A stretch of 14,129 nucleotides of DNA from an uncultured Clostridia bacterium (GTDB taxonomy: Bacteria; Bacillota; Clostridia; Oscillospirales; Oscillospiraceae): NCBI GenBank assembly GCA_937915065.1, contig CALDMR010000090.1, positions 1 through 14,129 on the forward strand. The letters are read 5' to 3'. Positions 1-6,399 of this stretch are shown here, piece by piece; within the stretch, counting starts at the first letter, position 1, and each line of letters opens with the position of its first letter. The notes under the pieces were generated by a model. The model did no database searches and was not told the DNA's origin. It saw only the letters and a program-made list of their open reading frames with translations. Made by a program: the position numbers and the translations under genes.

Positions 1-28
1 TTTTTTACCAAAATAATAGTCTAATACA
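1..28. other. AT-rich tail of unknown origin interrupting cotJC
   Basis: Read on the minus strand, the cotJC reading frame matches the family up to its Gly-Gly-Pro. It is then followed by a stop codon and about 30 very AT-rich bases that show no CotJC coding. The nearby bases contain an imperfect inverted repeat (TAGT...ACTA, plus-strand 18-32). This could be the end of an insertion sequence or other repeat, an assembly junction at such a repeat, or simple decay. Only about 30 bases are visible, so the element cannot be identified. Confidence 0.3.
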
Positions 29-127
29 CTATGGCCCGCCATACTGGCTGATAATCAGCGCAGCCAGCTTTGGGTTGGTATTTTTAATCTTTACAGGATA
101 CTGCAGCTTTTTTTCATAAACAAACAT
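29..127 (-). pseudogene. cotJC: cotJC, N-terminal remnant (Mn-catalase-family spore coat protein), interrupted
   Basis: CotJC is the manganese-catalase-like member of the CotJ spore coat set. The visible 32 residues start MFVYEKKLQYPVKIKN and continue to ...IISQYGGP, which is the conserved start of the family. A TAG stop follows at once (plus-strand 29-31), where a full protein would run on to roughly 190-200 residues carrying the Mn ligands. The start is certain: a strong AAGGAGG site lies 9 bases upstream inside the end of cotJAB, and the ATG overlaps the cotJAB stop in a TAATG arrangement, showing translational coupling. The break is at the window edge, so the downstream part may be absent, lie beyond an inserted element, or be lost at an assembly junction. 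As seen, the gene cannot make a working enzyme. Confidence 0.75.
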
Positions 128-633
128 TACTGCTTGCCTCCTTCCCAGGGCCAGGGATTCCGAATCCAGGTATACGTGCCATCGGCAGAAACAGATCTCC
201 GCTCCAGAGGGCCGTACAGCGATTCGTATTTTTCGCGTCCTTGGCGGGCCAGCATACTGTATGACTGAAACAATTCCAAAGCATCCCGATCATTGGGATG
301 CGTATCAAGATATAACCCCAGTTCGTCCAGGGCAAAGTCCAGCCCCATCAGTTCAGCCACAGCTGCCGGTACCTCCGGAAAGCGGGCTTGCATTTGGGTG
401 CGGAAAGGTAGATCGAGGCCAGGGAACAGCGTGCCGCTTCGCAGCGCTTCCCCTGCATCATAGCGTTCGGCGTTTTGCTCCTGCATGGCAATAAAGGGAT
501 ATGCCATCGGAGCGCAGCATCCGGGCAGCGTACCCTCGGTGACGGCACAGTTCTGCTCCGGCAGCGGTTCCGGTTTATTCTCCGGCTTTGCATCGGGTTT
601 TGGATTCAAAACAGCATTCCTCCTCTGCTTCAT
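127..633 (-). CDS. Fused CotJA-CotJB spore coat protein
   Basis: This 168-residue protein joins two proteins usually encoded separately. The first half has the CotJA signature (residues about 42-75: AMAYPFIAMQ, then GTLFPGLDLPF). The second half has the CotJB signature (about 85-168: DFALDELGLYLDTHPND, then YSMLARQG, KYESLYGPL and a final NPWPWEGGK). B. subtilis CotJA and CotJB are each about 80-90 residues, so the length fits a simple fusion. The N-terminal 25 residues are Lys/Pro/Glu-rich and low in complexity. The start at 633 is preferred over in-frame ATGs at 657 and 717 because the candidate sigma-E promoter places the transcript start near 654 and a GAGGG lies upstream of 633. Its stop overlaps the cotJC start. 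The family belongs to inner coat assembly made in the mother cell. The family call is firm; the exact start is less so. Confidence 0.88.
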   Translation of the reverse strand: MKQRRNAVLNPKPDAKPENKPEPLPEQNCAVTEGTLPGCCAPMAYPFIAMQEQNAERYDAGEALRSGTLFPGLDLPFRTQMQARFPEVPAAVAELMGLDFALDELGLYLDTHPNDRDALELFQSYSMLARQGREKYESLYGPLERRSVSADGTYTWIRNPWPWEGGKQ

Positions 634-634
634 T

Positions 635-655
635 GGGCGGGAATTTCCCTCGCCC
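635..655 (-). promoter_or_regulatory. Inverted repeat covering the cotJAB ribosome binding site
   Basis: Just before the cotJAB start the minus strand reads GGGCG-AG-GGA-AAT-TCC-CGCCC, which can fold into a short hairpin with a two-base bulge. The only good Shine-Dalgarno match (GAGGG) is within its left arm. The hairpin would sit at the very 5' end of the transcript if the upstream sigma-E-like promoter is used. A role in limiting translation is inference; the repeat itself is visible. Confidence 0.4.
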
Positions 656-660
656 ATATC

Positions 661-689
661 AATGTATGTCGATGCAGACCGGATGGTGC
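661..689 (-). promoter_or_regulatory. Candidate sigma-E (sporulation) promoter of the cotJ operon
   Basis: On the minus strand GCACCAT (689-683) is followed after 14 bases by CATACATT (668-661). The second element matches the sigma-E -10 consensus CATACA-T, and the first matches about five of seven positions of the loose -35 consensus. The 14-base spacing is the usual one. The cotJ operon of B. subtilis is sigma-E dependent, so the context fits. A start near 654 would leave a leader of about 20 bases. Confidence 0.55.
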
Positions 690-691
690 CG

Positions 692-734
692 AAAAACGGA
701 GCAGCCCCGCCCGGCAACTTGTCGGGCGGGGCTG
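692..734 (-). terminator. Intrinsic terminator downstream of the P-type ATPase gene
   Basis: On the minus strand a perfect 12-bp GC-rich stem (CAGCCCCGCCCG pairing with CGGGCGGGGCTG, 9-base loop) begins 14 bases after the ATPase stop. It is followed, after CTCCG, by TTTTT. The T-run is a few bases further from the stem than ideal, but the stem is very strong. It separates the ATPase unit from the cotJ promoter. Confidence 0.75.
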
Positions 735-747
735 TTAAACATAAAAG

Positions 748-3399
748 TTAAGCAGATCTCTTTTTGCGCAGATAGGTGCGGATAGCCTTGATGGCCTGGA
801 TTTCCACGATATTCATGGCGGAGCATGCAATGATGGTGCCGTACAGCGCGGGGGTCAGAACAGCAACCTTGAACAGGGGCGCCAGGGGCGGGATCAAAAG
901 GACTGCGCTAAGCAGCAGGAAGCCCGCCAGGAAAGACAGATTCAGATATCGATTGTTGAACATTTCGCGGGTAAACAGTACCGGATGATCCGCTTTACTG
1001 TTAAAGCCGTGCATCAACCGGGACAGGCACAATGTGGCAAACGCCATAGTAGTACCAACAGCGGCGCTGCCTGCTGCCATACCGGCACCGGCGTTCAGGC
1101 CGATATGGAAGGCGATCATGGTATTGAGGGCGATCACTGCGCCTTCAATGATCAGACCAATGAGGAAATCCTTGGTCAAAATAGGCTCATCCTTGGGCCG
1201 GGGTTTCTCCTGCATCACTTCGCTGCTGTGGGGATCCAAACCCAGAGAGATGGCGGGCAGGCTATCCGTCAGCAAATTGATAAACAGCAGATGCACTGCT
1301 GCAAAGGGAACCGGCAGTGCCATAATGCTGGCATACAGTACGGAGAAGATGCCCGCAGTATTGCCGGAGAGCAGGAATTTGATGGACTTTTTGATATTGG
1401 CATACACATTCCGGCCGTTTTCGACAGCTTTGACAATCGTAGCAAAGTTATCGTCTGTCAGCACCATAGAGGCGGCATCCTTCGCTACTTCGGTACCGGT
1501 GATACCCATAGCCACACCGATGTCCGCCTGCTTCAAGGCGGGAGCGTCATTCACGCCGTCACCAGTCATAGACACGATGTTGCCGCGATCCTGCCAGGCA
1601 CGGACGATACGGATCTTATGCTCCGGAGACACACGGGCATAGACGGAGATTTCCGGTACCACTGCGCGCAGTTCTTCGTCGCTCATATGGTCGATTTCCG
1701 CGCCTTCCACAGCGCGTTCACCATCATGCAGAATGCCGATTTCCCGGGCGATGGCAGCAGCGGTTACCTTGTGGTCGCCGGTGATCATAATGGGGCGGAT
1801 ACCGGCTTGGATGCACTTGGCCACGGCGTCTTTGGATTCCACACGGGGCGGATCCATCATGGCGATCAGTCCGATAAAGGTCAGGTGCTGCTCTTCGCTG
1901 ATATCCAAGGTTCCGGTCATATCTTCCCGGCCGCGTTTGCTGGCAAAGGCAAGCACACGCAGACCGTTTTCAGAAAAGCGCTCGTTGGCTGCCTGGATCG
2001 CTGCCACATCCTCGGCAGTGATCTCGCGGACGCCCTCGGCAGTTTCAATGCTGACGATACGCTCCAGCAGCACATCTACGGCACCCTTTGTATAGAAAGT
2101 CAGTTCGCCGTCCATGTCATTCACCGTGGACATGAGCTTGCGGTCAGAGTCAAAGGGGATTTCTGCGATCCGGGGATAGTCGTGGCGAATTGTGCGCCAG
2201 GTGTAATCGTGCTTTTCCGCCATGGCAATCAGTGCCACTTCGGTGGGATCTCCGATTTCTTTGCCGTCGGAGATTTCGGCATCGCTGCACAGGATACAGG
2301 CGTCCAACAGCTTGCGGGCCACAGGATCGCTGAAAGAAGTTTCTCCGTCTTCATGGATGGCGCCGTTAAAATAGTTTTTCTGTACAGTCATTTTGTTCTG
2401 AGTCAAGGTGCCGGTTTTATCCGAACAGATAATAGACACGCTGCCCAGTCCCTCCACAGCCTGCAGCTTGCGGATGATGGCGTTTTCTTTCACCATTTTT
2501 TGCGTACTGAACGCCAATACGATGGTGACAATAGAACTCAATGCCTCGGGAATGGCAGCCACAGCCAAGGCCACAGCGAACAGGAAAGCATCCATGATTT
2601 CGCCGCCGCGGAACACATTCAATCCAAAGACCACGGCGCAGATAATCAGAATCAGGACAGCCAGCTTTTTGCCGAAATCATCCAGGTTAACCTGCAGGGG
2701 TGTTTTCTTTTCAGAAGTGGTTTTCAGCAGCTGGGCAATTTTACCCACCTCTGTGTCCATACCGATGTTGGTTACCAGGAAACTGCCGCGGCCATAGGTC
2801 ACAAAGCTGCCGGAATACACCATATTCTTCCGATCGCCCAGGGGGACTTCCCCGTCAATTACGCTGTCTTCCTTCTCAACATTCAGGCTCTCGCCGGTCA
2901 ATGCGCTTTCGTTGATTTTCAGACTGGCATTTTCCAAAATGCGTCCGTCAGCGCATACCGAGTCGCCGGCTTCCAGAAACACGATATCGCCCACCGTTAC
3001 ATCGCGGGAAGAAATTACAACGGTTTTTCCATCCCGGAGCACCTTGGCAGACGGCGTGGAGATCTGTTTCAGACTTTCCAGCGAGTGCTTTGCCTTCACT
3101 TGCTGCACGGTTCCCAGAACAGCGTTCATCACGATGACCGCCAGGATCACGGCGGCGCTTTCCACGTCGCCAAGGATCAAAGACACCACAGCGGCTACGA
3201 TCAAAATCAGAACCAAAAAATCTTTAAACTGCTCCAAAAAGATCAAAAACAGTGGTTTTTTCTTTCCTTCGATCAGTTCGTTATAGCCATATTTTTCACG
3301 GCGCTGCTCTACTTCCGCAGAGGTGAGGCCCTTTTGCGAGGATCCACAATCCCGCAAGGCCTCGTCTTTTGTTTTTTGATACATGGTTTTCACGTTCAC
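748..3399 (-). CDS. Cation-translocating P-type ATPase (P2A, Ca2+/Mn2+ export type)
   Basis: A full-length P2-type ATPase, 883 residues from the chosen start, that would use ATP to pump a divalent cation out across the cell membrane. From that start, motifs occur in family order: N-terminal cation-ATPase domain, actuator loop TGES (168-171), M4 PEAL (284-287), phosphorylation site CSDKTGTLT with the aspartate at about 327, nucleotide-domain FYTKGA (about 435-440), MITGDH, hinge TGDGVND (612-618), M6 NLLTD (708-712), and a C-terminal membrane domain to the end. The M6 N..TD set is that of Ca2+/Mn2+ pumps. M4 has PEALSS where SERCA/PMR1 pumps have PEGLP, as in streptococcal/lactococcal MgtA/YoaB-like pumps. 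The GTG at 3399 is chosen because GGGAG lies 5 bases upstream; GTG at 3393 and ATG at 3384 are alternatives. A manganese riboswitch in the leader points to Mn2+ export as at least one role; calcium transport is not excluded. Confidence 0.93.
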   Translation of the reverse strand: MNVKTMYQKTKDEALRDCGSSQKGLTSAEVEQRREKYGYNELIEGKKKPLFLIFLEQFKDFLVLILIVAAVVSLILGDVESAAVILAVIVMNAVLGTVQQVKAKHSLESLKQISTPSAKVLRDGKTVVISSRDVTVGDIVFLEAGDSVCADGRILENASLKINESALTGESLNVEKEDSVIDGEVPLGDRKNMVYSGSFVTYGRGSFLVTNIGMDTEVGKIAQLLKTTSEKKTPLQVNLDDFGKKLAVLILIICAVVFGLNVFRGGEIMDAFLFAVALAVAAIPEALSSIVTIVLAFSTQKMVKENAIIRKLQAVEGLGSVSIICSDKTGTLTQNKMTVQKNYFNGAIHEDGETSFSDPVARKLLDACILCSDAEISDGKEIGDPTEVALIAMAEKHDYTWRTIRHDYPRIAEIPFDSDRKLMSTVNDMDGELTFYTKGAVDVLLERIVSIETAEGVREITAEDVAAIQAANERFSENGLRVLAFASKRGREDMTGTLDISEEQHLTFIGLIAMMDPPRVESKDAVAKCIQAGIRPIMITGDHKVTAAAIAREIGILHDGERAVEGAEIDHMSDEELRAVVPEISVYARVSPEHKIRIVRAWQDRGNIVSMTGDGVNDAPALKQADIGVAMGITGTEVAKDAASMVLTDDNFATIVKAVENGRNVYANIKKSIKFLLSGNTAGIFSVLYASIMALPVPFAAVHLLFINLLTDSLPAISLGLDPHSSEVMQEKPRPKDEPILTKDFLIGLIIEGAVIALNTMIAFHIGLNAGAGMAAGSAAVGTTMAFATLCLSRLMHGFNSKADHPVLFTREMFNNRYLNLSFLAGFLLLSAVLLIPPLAPLFKVAVLTPALYGTIIACSAMNIVEIQAIKAIRTYLRKKRSA

Positions 3400-3454
3400 A
3401 ACAACTCCCTTTGCATAGTTTGCACGGCTTTTCCGCAACTATCAGGATTTCGCA

Positions 3455-3510
3455 TAAAAAAAGAAGCGATTCCTTTGCTGCAATCACCTGCAACAAAAGT
3501 CTCGCTTCTT
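3455..3510 (-). terminator. Riboswitch-controlled attenuator terminator
   Basis: On the minus strand AAGAAGCGA (3510-3502) pairs with TCGCTTCTT (3469-3461). The inner bases CTTTTGTTGCA pair with TGCAGCAAAGG through A-U, G-C and G-U pairs around a short loop, and eight or more T residues follow. The left arm includes the bases that close the aptamer (GCGAGACTTTTG), so the two structures cannot form together. Aptamer closure by metal would therefore allow readthrough into the ATPase gene. Confidence 0.85.
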
Positions 3511-3601
3511 ACTTGTGCTCCGGATTTGCCGGACGATCCGGCTCAGTCGGGATGACGAAACACAAACACCTCATATGAGATGTGAACTACTCCCTTTTGG
3601 T
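3492..3601 (-). promoter_or_regulatory. yybP-ykoY manganese riboswitch aptamer
   Basis: On the minus strand the leader starts CCAAAAGGGAGTAG and has an internal TCGTCATCCCGACTGAGC segment followed by a GCCGGA/TCCGGC hairpin. It closes with GCGAGACTTTTG, whose CTTTTG pairs with the opening CAAAAG. The GGGAGTAG opening and the AAG..GCGAGAC-TTTTG ending are the signature of the yybP-ykoY class, which binds Mn2+ and switches on Mn export or protective genes. The usual family opening is GGGGAGUAG; this copy has three Gs, so covariance scoring is the decisive check. It lies between a sigma-A promoter and a terminator directly upstream of the ATPase start. Confidence 0.88.
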
Positions 3602-3608
3602 AAATGGT

Positions 3609-3638
3609 ACTATATCACATTGCACCGCACAATGTCAA
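3609..3638 (-). promoter_or_regulatory. Sigma-A promoter of the riboswitch-ATPase unit
   Basis: On the minus strand TTGACA (3638-3633), a perfect -35, is followed after 18 bases by TATAGT (3614-3609). The expected start near 3602 is right at the first aptamer base. Confidence 0.85.
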
Positions 3639-3692
3639 TAAAAAATTATGAATTTTCTGTAAATTGCGTGGTTTTTCCGTGATTTTGAGCTT

Positions 3693-5663
3693 TTACAGCA
3701 TCGCAAGAAATTCCTCTTCCGACAAAACAGGAATGCCGAGTTCCTGCGCCTTGGTCAATTTGGATCCGGCATTTTCTCCGGCCACCACATAAGTGGTTTT
3801 TTTGGATACGGAGGAGGCTGCTTTACCGCCCCGTTCCTCCACCAGTTTTCCTGCTTCCTGGCGGGTACACCGGGTCAGCGTACCTGTCAGTACAAAGGTC
3901 ATTCCTTCAAAATGGTTGTTGACTTGCTGTTCCAGATAAGTCAGATTTACACCCGCGCTCTTCAGCCGACTGATCAGGTGCTGGGACTGAGGGCTGCTCA
4001 TCCAATCCAAAATAAATTGGGCGGTGATCTGTCCAATATCCGGGATCTCGGTCAGCTCTTCCAGATCTGCCAAAGCCAAAGCATCAAATGACTTGAAGTG
4101 GGCGGCCAGTACCTTGGCCGCCTTGGCGCCCACCTGACGGATACCCAAGGCGTATAAAAGGCGGGATAGGTCGGTTTTCTTCGATTTGGCAATGGCGTTT
4201 ATCGCATTATCTGCTGATTTTTTACCCATGCGATCCAAAGCGGCAATCGCATCTGCTTTCAAATCATAGAGATCTGCCGGCGAACGAACCAGATCTGCGT
4301 CGATCAACTGTTGGAGTACCGCAGGGCCGATACCATCAATGTCCATGGCGTCGCGGCTGACGAAATGAACCAGGTTGCGCAGCAGCTGTGCCGGACATTC
4401 TGCACCGGTACAACGAATTGCTGCGCCGTCCGGATCCCGGGATACAGGCGCTCCGCACACCGGACAGGTTTCCGGCAGATGGTAGGGAGCTGTGCCGGCC
4501 GGGCGCCGGGACAGGTCAACGGATACGATTTCCGGGATAATCTCCCCCGCTTTCTGGACCAATGCAGTATTACCAATACGGATATCTTTTTCTGTAAGAT
4601 AGTCCGGATTGTGCAGCGTGGCATTTGTCACAGTAGTTCCGGCCAGGTGTACCGGCTCCACTACGGCTTTTGGTGTCAGTACACCGGTGCGTCCCACTTG
4701 AACCACGATGTCTACCACTTTGGATGGTTTTTGTTCCGGCGGATACTTATAGGCAATGGCCCAGCGCGGGCTTTTGGCTGTGCTTCCTAGAACTGCACGA
4801 TCTGTTAAGCTATTTAACTTTACAACGGCGCCGTCCATATCGAAAGGATATTGTTCCCGTTGCTCGTTTATGGCGGCTATTTCCGCATTGCACTCCGCCG
4901 CATTGGAGACCAGCCGGTAATCGATTACCTTAAAAGATTGGCTTTTGAGATATTCCAGAGCTTCGGTGTGAGTAGCAAAGTCCTTGCCCTCGCATAGCTG
5001 AAGATTAAAAATCTGAATATCCAGGCGGCGCTGGGCGGCAACCTTTGAATCCAACTGCCGCAGCGATCCTGCCGCCGCGTTTCGGGGATTGGCAAACAGA
5101 GATTCGCCTCGAACTTCCCGCAGAGCATTCAGTTCTTCGAATACTTTGTGGGACATATATACTTCGCCGCGGACAATCAGATGGGGCAGCTTTTCCGGCA
5201 AAACCATAGGGATGGATCTGATGGTGCGCAAATTTTCTGTCACGTCCTCCCCTACCCGACCATCCCCTCGGGTGGCACCGCGGACAAATACGCCGTTGCG
5301 GTATTCCAGGGCCACCGACAAGCCGTCTACCTTCGGTTCTACGCTGTATGCCGGGCAATCCAGGCTTTCGGCCATCCGGGCGCCAAATTCCGCCACTTCT
5401 TCCGGAGAGAATACATCCTGCAGGCTTTCCAGGGGCACCTCATGCTCCACCGGGTCAAACTGAGACAGAATTTTACCCCCCACCCGTTGGGTCGGTGAAT
5501 CTGGTGTGATCTCCTCCGGGTGAACCCGTTCCAGATCTTCCAGCTGCCGCAGCATATGGTCGTATTCATAGTCGGAAATAGTGGGATCATCCAGTACATA
5601 ATAGCGGTAGCCGTGGGCGTTGAGCGCATCGCGCAGGGCTTTCATTTCTTCACGATAGTCCAT
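3693..5663 (-). CDS. ligA: NAD+-dependent DNA ligase LigA
   Basis: Seals single-strand nicks during replication and repair, using NAD+ to adenylate its active-site lysine. From the ATG at 5663 the protein is 656 residues, within the usual 650-690. Visible parts in order are domain Ia with YYVLDDPTISDYEYD, adenylation motif EPKVDG with the lysine at 111, FANPRNAAAGSLRQ, the OB-fold region with QVGRTGVLTPKA, a four-Cys zinc finger (about 400, 403, 418, 423), a helix-hairpin-helix region, and a C-terminal BRCT domain (about 583-656). The 5663 start has AGGTG six bases upstream. An ATG at 5684 overlaps the yunB stop (ATGA) but has a poorer site, and would add seven residues. It is the last gene of the murD-ynbB-yunB-ligA run, with no strong terminator after it. 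Confidence 0.97.
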   Translation of the reverse strand: MDYREEMKALRDALNAHGYRYYVLDDPTISDYEYDHMLRQLEDLERVHPEEITPDSPTQRVGGKILSQFDPVEHEVPLESLQDVFSPEEVAEFGARMAESLDCPAYSVEPKVDGLSVALEYRNGVFVRGATRGDGRVGEDVTENLRTIRSIPMVLPEKLPHLIVRGEVYMSHKVFEELNALREVRGESLFANPRNAAAGSLRQLDSKVAAQRRLDIQIFNLQLCEGKDFATHTEALEYLKSQSFKVIDYRLVSNAAECNAEIAAINEQREQYPFDMDGAVVKLNSLTDRAVLGSTAKSPRWAIAYKYPPEQKPSKVVDIVVQVGRTGVLTPKAVVEPVHLAGTTVTNATLHNPDYLTEKDIRIGNTALVQKAGEIIPEIVSVDLSRRPAGTAPYHLPETCPVCGAPVSRDPDGAAIRCTGAECPAQLLRNLVHFVSRDAMDIDGIGPAVLQQLIDADLVRSPADLYDLKADAIAALDRMGKKSADNAINAIAKSKKTDLSRLLYALGIRQVGAKAAKVLAAHFKSFDALALADLEELTEIPDIGQITAQFILDWMSSPQSQHLISRLKSAGVNLTYLEQQVNNHFEGMTFVLTGTLTRCTRQEAGKLVEERGGKAASSVSKKTTYVVAGENAGSKLTKAQELGIPVLSEEEFLAML

Positions 5664-5680
5664 GTTTCTCACCTGTCTTT

Positions 5681-6373
5681 TCATTGGTTGGTCACATAAT
5701 CCTGTACATCCTCCATGGAAGAAGAATGGAAATAGGTGTAGGTTTCGGGCACAGAGCCCACGATGACCGTTTCTGCCACGGCCAGAGAGCTTTCTACTGT
5801 GGTGGATGTGGTATAGCCCGGCATTAGGATGCTGACGACCACTTTCACATTCAACACAATTTGGTGTTTGGTCTGGTTGATACCGGCATCTGTCAGCAGA
5901 TTTTCAAAGGCGGCCGAAGGCGTGCCTACGGATAAAACCCGCACATGGAATTCCGGCCCCCGGCCTGCCAGAAGAGCGATCCCAGTCAGGCTGCCCACCG
6001 GAATGGACAATTCACTGCTGGAGACAGAACCCACCTTTTTCAGCACATTTTCCGACACTTCCGCCTGAAGGCGGTTAAAGCGGGACATATTGCTGGTCAA
6101 AGCTGTGATTTTTCCATCATTGTCCTTTTCCAGGGAAATCAAATCATCATAATCGTATTCCCCGGTGCTGATGGTTTCTGTTACCGCTTCGGTTACCGCC
6201 TTATGGATCACATTAGAAATGCGCGCGTCAGCCATGCTGTTCATAATCGGCCGCAGCTGCGCGGCTGCTGCGGCGCAGGCAAGCAGCAGCAAAATTGCCA
6301 GGATGAAAAGCAGCAGGTGCAGCCCGTGGCCGCGCCTGCGCTTTTTATGATAGATAGCAAATTTCAGCGACAT
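5681..6373 (-). CDS. yunB: Sporulation protein YunB
   Basis: A 230-residue protein with a basic N-terminus (KKRRRGHG), one membrane segment at about 17-40, and an outer domain with the YunB pattern: MADARISNVIHKAV, then SRFNRLQAEVSENV, IPVGSLTGIALLAGRGP and NVKVVVSILMPGYTTST. YunB is needed for efficient sporulation in Bacillus and is made in the mother cell; its biochemical activity is unknown. Here it lies inside a housekeeping operon, 26 bases after the PLP-enzyme gene and just ahead of ligA. GGTGG lies six bases before the ATG. No separate sporulation promoter was recognised immediately upstream. Confidence 0.9.
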   Translation of the reverse strand: MSLKFAIYHKKRRRGHGLHLLLFILAILLLLACAAAAAQLRPIMNSMADARISNVIHKAVTEAVTETISTGEYDYDDLISLEKDNDGKITALTSNMSRFNRLQAEVSENVLKKVGSVSSSELSIPVGSLTGIALLAGRGPEFHVRVLSVGTPSAAFENLLTDAGINQTKHQIVLNVKVVVSILMPGYTTSTTVESSLAVAETVIVGSVPETYTYFHSSSMEDVQDYVTNQ

Positions 6374-6399
6374 AGATCCACCCCATGGGGTAGTTTATG

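Noticed and set aside
127..717. Starting cotJAB at 717 or 657 rather than 633
   Set aside because: The 717 start would extend across the ATPase terminator and the candidate promoter, and the added residues are not CotJA-like; 657 has no ribosome binding site and lies above the predicted transcript start.
985..3555. An 856-codon open frame on the plus strand opposite the P-type ATPase gene
   Set aside because: Its translation is rich in His, Gln and Cys with no recognisable domain, and it mirrors a highly conserved ATPase frame. It is a by-product of codon bias in the real gene.
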